From: Chrysomallon squamiferum
Lineage: Eukaryota; Mollusca; Gastropoda; Neomphalida; Peltospiridae
DNA length: 64,000 nucleotides
Direction of reading: 5' to 3'
Assembly: GCA_012295275.1 (NCBI GenBank)
Contig: CM022679.1
Span: 9,102,669 to 9,166,668 of the forward strand
Shown: positions 23,949 to 36,100 of the stretch, piece after piece
Layout of the letters: every line of letters starts with the position of its first letter
Numbering within the stretch: the first letter of the stretch is position 1
Translations under genes and position numbers: made by a program
The notes under the pieces: generated by a model
The model's input: the letters and a program-made list of their open reading frames with translations, nothing else
Told to the model about the DNA's origin: nothing
Databases searched by the model: none

Positions 23949-26900
23949 ATGTGGAAGAAAGTACCAAGATTAAGTGTATCTTACTGGCTGTTGTTTTCAG
24001 AAGTGAAAGTAAAACATTTGCAAACAACTGCACATTTTGATGATACAAAAGAAAATTCAGAATGTCCCAAATATTCTGATTTGAAAACTGCTTCATTATA
24101 TGTACATGTATGATATTATTTATATATATCTAAGAATATCTAAGAAATTTCATTTGTTTATACATTTTATTACTGTTATTATTATTTGTTTTAAAATGTA
24201 ATAAGCCAGTGTTGCAGTGTAATAAATTGGTAAATGTCTGTTAACTTTGAAGTGCTGTTAGAGACGAATTATATAAATAAAAAAATAAAATAAGCTTCAT
24301 TATTAACTATAAAGGATTATTCATTTGTATAATAAATTTTGGGTGATTAGTTTATACATATTTTAATTTATTTAACTGAAATAATATATAATTGCTTAAT
24401 TTGTTTGTAATATTGCACACTCAAATATGTGTTTCAGTGGCCATATTGTCAGAAACGATGCAGTTACTGTAACTTTAACAAATACATCAAGTAAGGCTGA
24501 AATCTTTTTCTTTAATGGTTTCTGAACAGACTTATTTAAAAAAAAAAAAAAAAATTAATCTCTGTTAATAATATACATTTGTTTAGAGTATTATTTTGAA
24601 AGGAAATTTTGTTACACCTGTTTCCTTTTATTTAAACATTTTCTTTCATATTTAATCATAAGTTTAATAACAAAATCTTAAAAGCAACAGTTTACATTTA
24701 GGCATTGTTTTAAGCAATGACATGATGATCTGTGTAAGTTATTCAAAGTCCTCATTTTCTAAACTGATTCGAGTTTCCAAATATTTCATGATACAACAGA
24801 TAATTGTTTAAAGCTTTCAAACAATGTATATAAGCAAATGTTTGTTTGACAAATGCAAAAAGAAGTTCTTTTAAAATTTTAATCCATTCTTTAATTTACA
24901 TAACACATTTATGGAATAATTGTTTTAAATTTTTAAAAATTTTTAATTTTAATTTTTTTAAAATTATTATTTCTTTAAATTATCTGAAAAATACCTCAAC
25001 TTTTACAGTCGTAATGTTGATCATGAAAGAATGCGGAAGTGTCTGGTGACTGAAACTCAAACACTTTTGAATCTGAGTGGAGTGGAAACAATCACATCAG
25101 TCTTCTTTGGTGGAGGTGGGATTATTATTATTTAGTAACTCTTTTAACAATTTGATAAAAAAACAAAAATATCTGACAGACATATTGTTTCCTTTTAATG
25201 TATGTAAGAAAGTAACTTTTAAAAAAAGTATATAAAAATATAGCATTTGAATTACATAGTATTTGAGATTTTTATTTTTTATTATTTTTTTATAACTTTA
25301 AGTTATTAATTTGGTTATTTAACACTTTAATAAAGAAAATAAACAATAAACTACATATTTTAAGTATTTTACTTTCTATGTTTCAGGAACTCCAAGCCTG
25401 GCTGAACCAGAAACTATTCATAGTGTAATTAATACTGTGAAGAACAATGTCAATTTTTCAAATGACAGTGAAGTCACACTTGAAGTAAACCCAACAATTC
25501 TAGAGAAACAACACCTGAAGTAAAACTATAGTCATTAATAAAATCATTTTATTTAAATTAATAATAATTAAGTTTAGAAATTATTTATTTTATTTAATGA
25601 TAAATCTTGCTGTAGATGCTTTTAATAAATTATATTTAGAATGAAATATAACTGAAACAAAATATTTTATTAAAAAAAAAAAAAGATTCACCATTTATAT
25701 ATATTAAAACATATTTTCTTTGTCATAAAATGTTGAATAAATCAGTTTAATTTTCAGTATTGCTGATTATCTCAACTTATATTTTTGTTTCCTGTGATTT
25801 TTATCTTCTTTTTTTTAAACTTAAAAATAAATATAATCTGTTTTTCATATCTTTTACTAATGAAATCATCTTAATGGTTAATGAATTTGCATGGAGACAT
25901 AAATGTTAAAGTATAGTATATTAGAATTTTCTTTATAATTACAGAGATTTCAGAGATGCTGGGGTTAACAGGGTTTCCATTGGGGTTCAGGTACCTCCTG
26001 TTGTTAACATTAAAACATATAAGTGTCTGTAAACAGAAAAAGGAATAATATATTACCCAGTTTTTAATACTCTATTTTTTACAAATAGCATTATTTTCAA
26101 TATTAAATCAAGATTCTGTTTCTAAATATAGTAACCTAAAACCCATATGTATTTTAATTATATGTAAATAAGTTAATAAAATTGAATAGGCAATTATTTT
26201 TGTACGTGTATGTCTGAATAAATACAGGGTTGATGATGAAAATAGTTTTCAAGTTATCAAAAAAAAACAACTTAAAATGAGTTTCTTAGTCAGATTTTAT
26301 GATGTTTTTATCACCTATTTGTTCAGTGTTTTGGATATGTTTGTGACACTACACAAACATATATGCTATTTGTTTGAAATTAAATATTTATTTTAATTAA
26401 TATAACCATTCTTTTATTATTTCATAAATTAAATTCAAGTCATGAGTTAAGTCAAATTGAGTTACAGGATTCTGAAATTAATATTATATGCACATGTTTA
26501 TGTCACTGTTGTTTGTTTTCAGACATTAGATAGTAACGCACTAGCTGTTTTGGGCAGGGACCATACAGTTAATTCAGCTTTAGAGTAAGTTATATTTTCA
26601 CATCCTTTTGTGTGCTGTATTGCTGTTTTGGTGTACTGAATGTTTACCCAAAAATGTTTACCTGTGCTCTTGATTGTGTTCAATTACTTTTTTTTCCCCT
26701 TCATATTAGATATGATAGTGAATTAAAACATGATTTCATAAAACAATAAACATATTTAGTCAATACTACAGATTTAGAGGCCTTTTTGGTAGATATTATT
26801 ATAGACATATTGAATGATATCAAAACATGATGGCATTGTAAAGACAGTTTATATTTTTATATCACTGCTTGGACTTCAGGTTGTTAGCATCATGGAGGGC

Positions 26901-29900
26901 ATTACTTTATAATTTTTTTAAATCTTTATTTTCTTAATTCTGAAAACAGTACATTTTACATTTCCTGTTGAAATAATTTTAGAGGACTAAATAAAATTTA
27001 AAAAAAAAAAAAAAAAAACAGCTTTGAGTCACAAATATGACATAAAGAAGTTTGAAAAACAAAATATTTTTAAAAACCCAACAAATTTTTCTTTCTCAAA
27101 AAATTAAAACTCTTTATCTTAAAACAATTATTACAGATAAAACCTCAACTTTTAGTATTCTAGGGATCAAATTATTTTATGTTTTTCATTTGTAATTTGT
27201 AAAGACAAAAAATTAAACTGAATATTATACATAACAAAATGTTTTATTATTTTTAACTACTGTGACATCTTTATTCAATTCATGACTTCTCGTTGATTTT
27301 CTGATTTACTAAATAAAATGAACAGTAGACTTTGTCATGATGAAATACTGGTTTCAAACATAGAATGTCATTTTGCTACATGTTTTGACTGATTATAAGT
27401 TTTCTGGAAATTGCTGGCAATGACAAAATTTTTTTTTTTAAATTGTTGTACTGTTTTTGCTTAAGTTTCAGAATAACTTATCTTTGGATCTTGGGGTTAA
27501 AATTATTTTCAGATGATTTGTGGGGCCTGCTACATATTTTTAAATAACAGGACAAATATCCATAATACAAATAAGCAAAATTGAATTGTATAAAAATTAT
27601 TCACATAACTGTATAAGAGAAGGCTAAAGAAACCTATCAGCCCAGCTTTATAGGATTACCTCAGACTTTGCTTTTATATAGAGACAACCTGCACTAAAAA
27701 AAAAGTTTCTTTCACAGACAAACATGTATATGAATACCAGTTAAAGATTATTAAAAAAACACACAAGAAATGCCCTGGTAAGCAAGAGGAAAATATAATT
27801 CTAATAAAAAATGTGATGCGTGTAATAGTATAAGAAAATAATTAATTTGGGCATCTTTGCATTACCTTTGTTTTAATTTATTTTATGAAGAGATGTGTTC
27901 ACTGTTTTAGATGTGTTCATCATGCCAAGGAATTGTACCCAGGCAGTGTGTCTGTGGATTTGATCTTTGGTTATCCAGGACACAATCTTGAAACTTGGAA
28001 AAATGAACTGAAGCAGCTTCTGCAGATCTGTGATAAACACATTTCTCTCTATCAGTTAACTCTGGAAAGAGGAACTCTGCTTTTTAAAATGGTGAATAAT
28101 GGATTAGTGGTAAGTATTAACAGTTTCTTTTAGAAGCTTGTGTTGTTAAAATATGAGTGATAGTTAACTGTGAAACCAGGGTTGATTGCTTGTTGTGAGA
28201 AACTGTTAACATGTAAGGAGATTGATTAATGTTATTTAATAACCAAAGCATTGCTGATGTAAAAGATGGTAAATTTAATCTGAATGGTACTAGTTTTATA
28301 TAAAAAAATTGACAGTGAACCATTGAGGTAAAAAAAAAATTAAATTTTATAGAAACTTAAACAAGAACACTATGAAAATATTTATTTGAAATCTCAGTTT
28401 GTATTTATTCACACTTACTGGTAATGATTCTTAATCCAAATACATAATTGTTTTCTCATTTTTTTCTCATTTATTTATTCTTTGATTTAACCTTGGGTAC
28501 TACATGCTCATTGTTAAAATGATTTTATAACATAAGCTAATAGGGTTTATTTTTTGTTTATTATTCTTGCTTCATTTTTAAACTTAATTTTTTTTTGTTT
28601 CATTTTTTCTTCTTTTTTTCTTAATTTATTATTATTATTAACTTTTTTTTTTATTATAGAGGTTGCCACCTGAAGATGAAGTAGCAGAAATGTACAGAAC
28701 AGCAGTAGATGTGAATTTTTTTGATTAATTATATTACTAATTAACGTTAATGTTCTTTATCATGAATACAATTTTGCATATTCTCATTAGGAAATAAGCC
28801 TTACCTTTAACAGGAGAAAAACAATAATTCTTGTCACAAATGATTTTAACATTTTGGAAGCAGTTTAAGGTTAACATTTAGAGATGAGATAGCAGATAAT
28901 AAATTTAATAGAATACACAAACATTTTGTAAATTTAATATTAAATTAAAGCCTTTTTAATGTAAGTAATTAAATGAACTAAATTATACAAACATTCTAGG
29001 TTCTCAGGGATAATGGATTTGAATGGTATGAAGTTTCAAATTTTGCTAAAGAGGTTTGTTTATTTAAATTTCTTTATGCATCATTAATATGTTTAATTAT
29101 AAACAATTTATTTGTTCAAAAAATATATTTATAACCAAGGTAAATTATTTAAGATATACAAATATACAAATATATAACAATGACTTAGATCAATTCAGTG
29201 TTATTTAAATCTCATTTCAATACTCCAGTTTTGTCAGATGTAAATTAATTTTATAAATTTTTTAAAACAATAATAAGGATATTGATTAGTAATTTTCATT
29301 TCAATTATTATTAGAATAAAAGCATCATAAAGTGAAAAAAAAAATGAAAAAAACGTGTTGCTTATCAGCTTGAAAAACTTTTGTGAATTAATATTCAGGG
29401 AAGGTTTAGCTCTCACAATCTTTCCTACTGGCAAGGGAATCAATACATTGGAGTTGGACCAGGTTAGTAAGATTTCATACTCTCATAAAGAAATAATCCA
29501 TTTCTTAGCTTTATGTAAAATCATTTAATGCCAACCTTAATGAATTTTATTGATTTTGCTTTCAAAACCAATTACTTGACAGCTATGAATTTTGTTGGTA
29601 ATAATGAAGTATGTCTTATTAAAAAAAAAAAAGAATAAAAAAAAAAAAAAAAAAAAAAAATACATTACAAAGTAGAAAGTATAGACAAAACATGATGGTA
29701 AGCTTTGAACAGAATGAAATGTTTACTTCTTAGAATAATTCCATAAATGGAGACAGTAATGTTAGGATTTCATTAAAGTATAGCATATTCTTTACTGTTA
29801 GATATTAAAAGTTTTATTAATATTGATTTCACTGAAAAATACTACAAGCAAAATATTGCTGCAATACTGTGGGATTTTCTTGTTCAGTAGTAAAGTTTGT

Positions 29901-31389
29901 TTCAGTAGCATGTATTGGAATTGCATAAAAACAAAAATAAAATTGTCTTTAAAGCATAATTGAATTGCAGACCCACGGTAGTAATATCCTTTAACTATGG
30001 TTAGCATTTCTGCAGTTCCATACACTTTTATTCTTACCCATGTAAGGTTGAAATTTCTATTTCTTTTTTGCACCATAGCATACTATGACAGTGAGCTTAA
30101 ACTGCCAAGGCACAAAATTGTTAAGATTGTTTAAAATTTCTGTAATTTAAAATTCTAACCATTGTGTTAATAAAGCAGAGACAAGTATAAGAATGAACAT
30201 AATAAATAAATTATTTTTAATAGCAGTGAAGATATTTTTTTTTTTTTTTTTTTTATCCTAAATGTATCCAAGTCTCAAAATATCCTATTCAGATTCTTAT
30301 GGCACAGTTGTTGAAAATTACTGGTTAAGACTGAGTGCTGTAGGTTAATTGTCCAAGTTTAAAAATTATTAACAGGTGCTCATGGCAGATTCTATGTGCA
30401 ATCTGTGGATGGGACTATAGAAAGACAAGCAAGGATACAAACACTTGAACCAGACAACTGGATGTGGGAAGTAGAAAGATTTCAGCACGCCACAAGAAAA
30501 ATTGTAAAACAAACACGGACAGACATGTAGGCCTGCTTTATATATTTATATATAAAATTTCTTAACATATGAATTATGTTAGAGGTAATGTATAGTGAAA
30601 GGAAATTTTTTTTGTATTTCATTTTCACTGGTCCTGGCCAATTTTTAATGTGATATTAATGTTCTTGGTAATTAATATTTTAAAAGTTTAAATGATAAAG
30701 TAAAACCAGTTTATAAAGCTGTGTACTGAATAGTTAATTATCGAATCTAACAATTATTTTAAAATAAATATTTTTGCTAATAAAACTGATAGTATCTGAA
30801 TATAAATGTATGTATTTCAGCCTGGAGGAGCTTTTAGCAATGAGTTTAAGAACATGCTGGGGAATAACACATGAGAGATGGCATTTTCGCTGTCCAGAAC
30901 TTACACTGCATGACATATTTAAGTCAAACATTTTCTCAACTTATTGTTCCTCTAATCTTTTGAAGCTTGATGAAAGGTTGGTGTATACTGTTTACATTTT
31001 TCATCTAACATATTCAATAAAAATCAATAAATAACTTTTTATTATTTTTTTTTTTCACAAGGACCAAAATGAAATATTCATTTTATTAATCTTACGAGAA
31101 AATTAAAACTGGAAGATTAAAAAGTAAATTGATTTTTTAATATCATTTTATAGTTAAAAAAAAAAAGAAAAAACAATAATAACAACAACAAAAAAAAATT
31201 AAAAAAAAAAATTAAAGAAAATAAAAGCTGAACAACAGTAGTTTTACAGTATAAAAGCCAAAAATGTATTAAAATTATTACAATTATTACAATTCCAGAG
31301 GACTGCGGGCAACTTCAGAAGGTATAAATGTGTTGGACAGCATTGTACCTGATTTGATTCTTCTTCTCCACAATGCTTTAGAAAGATGA
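23949..31389 (+). CDS. RSAD1: Radical SAM domain-containing protein 1 (HemW-like, mitochondrial)
   Basis: Thirteen exons join in phase to 441 residues (human RSAD1 is 442): 23949-24107, 24438-24490, 25009-25115, 25387-25519, 25945-25990, 26523-26584, 27911-28109, 28660-28710, 29000-29053, 29399-29462, 30376-30526, 30821-30976 and 31299-31389. The radical-SAM [4Fe-4S] motif CQKRCSYC (Cys57, 61, 64) is followed by Asn-Phe. The CxxxCxxCxF form marks HemW/RSAD1 rather than the oxidase HemN. FFGGGTPS (103-110), [18 protein letters not shown] and [10 protein letters not shown] are further family motifs, and the C-terminal HemN_C-type region ends the protein. The basic N-terminus (MWKKVPRLS) fits mitochondrial import. 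HemW proteins bind heme and act in heme delivery rather than coproporphyrinogen oxidation. Intron 6 (26585-27910) carries one arm of an inverted duplication. Confidence 0.95.
26603..27138 (+). repeat. Inverted duplication, left arm (RSAD1 intron 6)
   Basis: Starting 18 bp after exon 6, this 536-bp sequence matches the reverse complement of 32267-32804 with only scattered differences, for example in TTTTGTGTGCTGTATTGCTG, AATGTTTACCCAAAAATG and the poly-A tract at 27000-27019. The match ends at ACAGAT (27133-27138). No target-site duplications or known element ends were recognised. Confidence 0.9.
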
Positions 31390-33112
31390 CAAAATGGTTA
31401 AAGCTGTTGATTTGATCTTTCCTGAGAATGAGTGTTTGTTTTCTTAGCCAAAAAGAAAAGATAAGGGACATGTTAAAGACAAGATAAAAAGTGGTTTTTT
31501 TTTTTTCTTCAAAGGATCATGAAAAAAAACAGTGGGAATGCATCATCTTAATTTAAGAAGAAATATTGTGTTTCTTGAAGTTGTTTAATGAATAAGATTG
31601 AGTCTAAGTAAGTATTATGTAAAACAGATTTCAAACAACAACACAGTTTTGGTACAAAATGTTTTTAATGCACATGTTAATCTATTTACATATCAATATG
31701 AGAGTAACACAACAAATACAATTTACACACCCATGTACAAATAAACAACATAAATTCATGTCATTACACTTTTATGAAAAGTCATGGTTTAATAAGATTC
31801 TAAAAAATAAAATGTTCTCAGTATATGTTTGTAAAATTGGAATCTTTTCTATCCAGAGAACCCATTATGTCATTTACATTTGTTATAAAATAAGGTTTTG
31901 GTAAAGCTATTTGTTTTTATTAGAAACCTTTATGTACAAACTCTTAGTCTGACATGGTTCTTTTTAAGAAAAATAAAATAAAAACAAAACAATAATAAAA
32001 AAGTTTATTTTAAAGATGAGGGCTCTCAGATATATTTCTAAATCCTTTTTCTTGTTTATATTTATTTATTACTGGTACAATTATTATTAATTTATTTTCC
32101 ACAGAATACAGAACAGACAATAAAAAAGGATTACTAGCACTTGAATAAAATTGACATTAATAAACAGTAAGCCATTACAGTGTTCCCAGTAATATGTGAT
32201 TTTTTATTCTGTAAGTGAATTTTAAAGTTTTTGATAAAACATATATATCTTATTCTCATCTCAAATATCTGTAATAATTGTTTTAAGATAAACAGTTTGA
32301 ATTTTTTGAGAAAGAAAAATTTGTTGGGTTTTTAAAAATATTTCATTTTTCAAACTTCTTTATGTCATATTTGTGACTCAAAGCTGTTTTTTTTTTTTTT
32401 TTTTTAAATTTTATTTAGTCCTCTAAAATTATTTCAACAGGAAATGTAAAATGTACTATTTTCAGAATTAAGAAAATAAAGATTTAAAAAAATTATAAAG
32501 TAATGCCCTTCATGATGCTAACAACCTGAAGTCCAAGCAGTGATATAAAAATATAAACTGTCTTTACAATGCCATCATGTTTTGATATCGTTCAATATGT
32601 CTATAATAATATCTACCAAAAAGGCCTCTAAATCTGTAGTAGTGACTAAATATGTTTATTGTTTTATGAAATCATGTTTTAATTCACTATCATATCTAAT
32701 ATGAAGGAGAAAACAAAAAGTAATTGAACACAATCAAGAGCACAGGTAAACATTTTTGGGTAAACATTCAGTACACCACAACAGCAATATAGCACACAAA
32801 AGGAAGTATCTAAAAACAAAAAACCATCTAAAGACAAATTTTGCTATGAGGGTATCTCAGTTACATTTTTCACAGACCGTGTATTTTGCAGCATGTGGAC
32901 TTCTCTGAAACTAAGCAGACCACCATGCTAGCAAAATTTTACTGATATAATTATATGTTACTGATGACAGGTTATTTTTTATTTTTTTTATTTTTACAGA
33001 ATGTGTAAAACTTTGGCTGCCTGTTTTAGTCAGATATTCTGTGAATAAGAAACGATGAATTTTTGTGTGTGTGTGTATGTGTCTATTAATTTACTATGAA
33101 TGAGAGGACTAC
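31390..33112. other. Convergent spacer: RSAD1 and ATF7IP 3' ends
   Basis: It contains the 3' UTRs of both genes and the right arm of the inverted duplication. The rest is AT-rich, with a (GT)n tract at about 33065-33076. No coding exon was recognised. Confidence 0.55.
32267..32804 (-). repeat. Inverted duplication, right arm (intergenic)
   Basis: This is the reverse-complement partner of 26603-27138, starting ATCTGTAATAATTG and ending CACACAAAAGGA. A transcript of RSAD1 that reads past its normal end would contain both arms and could fold into a hairpin of about 0.54 kb with a loop of about 5.1 kb. Confidence 0.9.
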
Positions 33113-36100
33113 TTAGGATTTTGATATTAAATGAATGGTGCTTGGTTCACTGAACTCGCCAGATCTTCCTGACTGATCAACAGCTCTCACAGCAAAATGG
33201 TATTTGTTGCCCTCCTGAAACTGGGTCAGAGTGCAAGCCATGGGGAGAGGCAATGCTTTAACATCTCCAACCTGAGAGAAAAACAAAAATAATCATACAG
33301 AAACCAAGAGAAAAACAAACATCCCAGCATCTAGCCAAAGGATGTTGATGGTAAAAAAAAATACCTTCTTTTTTTTTTGTACAAATATACCTTTTTTAAA
33401 TTTATATTTAGTAAAGAATTTAAATAATGAGCAAAACTGTTTATTTTCAAATGTTCATCTCTTCAGAAAGGTAAGCATGTTGTCTTTTCCACTGTTATAT
33501 ACTGGTTATAATTACAGTTTATGTATTTTGTTCACATCAAATAGCCACTTGTTTACATGTTGTGGTTTTTATATATTGAATGTTGTTATTTTAAAGCATT
33601 ACATTTCAATGCTAATATTTAAAGTCTTGAATACTGGACTGATGACTGGACTGTTATGTTGAATGTTCTTTAAAAGTGTTTTTTTTTCTCATCAACTATT
33701 TAAAAATGTAAATTATCCTAACTCTTCTTCTTAATTACTTAAACATTTACAATATGTTATATCTTTAAATAATTTTATAATTTTATTCTACATTAGGGTC
33801 ATTCCGAGTCAAATCACCCAATGGTTTAAACCCGACTGTCTCGGATTTTTATAAAACTTGGTATACTTGAAATTTTAGCCCAATCAGACCAGTGATATGG
33901 GAGATATGGCCCACCGAATTTTGAGATTTTTGGCAAAAATGGGTGTGACCATCAACCTTAGAACCCTCATATCTCAGGAACTACTGGGCCAATCTTCATA
34001 CAATTGGTATTGTTAGAAAGGCAAAATGACAAGAAAGATGGTGATTCCTAGCATTGATCATTCAGGTTTTAGTTAATTAGATGTTAATGGCTGAAAAGGT
34101 GTTATTTTCATGTATGTGCATTTTTTAAATCTATATCGTTACTAAACATAAAATATTACACCCAGGAAACTTTTATATGTTTTAGTTAACATGTGGGAGA
34201 TTACATTTCAATAAAGGTCATCTCAAGGTCACGTGATCCACACGGTCAATTTCAAGGTCATAGCAAAGGTCAAAAGGTCAAAGTACTCTAATATTTTCCG
34301 AACTGAACAAAAATGGCAGATTTGGAATCCTTGTCATTTTACCTTTCTAACAATACCAATTTTATGAAGATTAGCCCAGCAGTTCCTGAGATATGAGGGT
34401 TCTAAGGTTGGTGGTCACACCCATTTTTGCCAAAAATCTCTAAATTCGGTGGGCCATATCTCCCACACCACTGGTCTGATTGGGCTAAAATTTCAGATTT
34501 GGTGCTGTGGGATCCCAGTCAACAAGTATACCAAGTTTTATAAAAATCTGATATGGTCGGGTTTAATTTTTTTTTTTTTTTTTTGGGTGATTTGACATAG
34601 AATGACCCATTATATAAAAAGGATGAGATATAAAATATATTTTTTATTCATTTCAAAAAGATCGTCTAAATTATTTTCAAAAAGAAGCATTTACTTTAAA
34701 CAAGAATAAATGAAATATTGTGTAGCAAATTTACTGTAAAATTAATTGTTGTAAACTGTAACTTATATTTAAAATATTATTAAACTACTGCCTTTTGCCA
34801 AGACATATTTAAGATGAAATGTAAAATAATGACAGTAACAATACCTTTTTCCATAGAGATGTGCTAGGTGGTGTATTGGTTTCTTGGTATGCATATAACT
34901 GGTATGAAGTAATATCTGATACATTATTCAGTGCTGGTTACATTCCATGATAAAACAATGCCTGAAACAAACAAAAAAATTATAGTTGGTTGTTCATTCA
35001 AAAATTTCTAAAACCTTTTTATTATTTAATTATTATAGTTATTTTATTTATTTTATTATTATTATTACTATTATTTTTTTAATTAATTTATTTTTTTATT
35101 TTAATTTATTTTACTTTATTTTATTTATTTATATATTTGTGGAAAGATGTGATAAAATTTATTATCATAAAGAATTATAGTTTTTTTCTTCTTCTTCCAT
35201 ATAACATATAAAGGAAAGAATTTTTTTTACTGCATCATAATTTATCTGTCATATTTAGAATATTAGTTATTTTTTTCTAATCCTTAATTTTGTAAAAGTG
35301 TCATGGTGCAAACAAAGAACTCAGGTATATTTTGTCTCAGGATTAGCTATAAAATCGAAAATACTTATAGATTATCTGCCTTGAATCTTTTATGCATACT
35401 TTTCAAATACATAAAAATATATACATCAGCCTGTTAAAAAGTGCTGACTGGAATGCTTATTATTTAAATGAATTCATCTTCTTCTTTATGAAAGTATTAT
35501 TATGTGTTTTGTTATTTCAATTTGTACCTTGACTAACACGAGAAATTTTCAGGCTTGGTCTGGGTGGAAGAGGTTTTCCTGAGATGGCCTTCTGAACTGA
35601 ATTTGTAGGCAGTGGTGCTGGATGTTTTACAGGTGCAGTATTGCTGGCCTGAAATATAAACATTGAAGTTAACATTAAGTCAGAGGAGACTAATTGTTTG
35701 CATTTTACCTATAAGATAAGTAGATTTTTGTTTTTGTTCAGTCTGGTGGAGCAAATGTTGTGGATAATACAACTGACATTGATGGTACAGCAGATGCACA
35801 ATTTAACACCCTTGAAAGGATGTCATTTACATTATTGTAATGTTACTATTTTAAAACATATATAGTTTAACACTATAAAATAATATGAAATATTTAGATA
35901 GATATGTACACAGGTTACATTTGGCAAAAGAAAAAGAAAAAGAAAATTTAGGATTTACTGGTATGACAACTTTATTAAATTTAGATAAGCAATTACCAGT
36001 TAAAATTTACAGTCAGAAATGCTTAAAACTAACTTGCTTAAAAAAAAAAAAAAAAAAAGGATAACTGTTTATGTTTCATGTTATACAAAATACTCACATT

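Noticed and set aside
36038-36097. Extension of the ATF7IP exon 6 frame ending in a Phe run
   Set aside because: A clean AAT|GTGAGT donor at 36098/36097 ends the exon and the next exon joins in phase; the extension reads intron.
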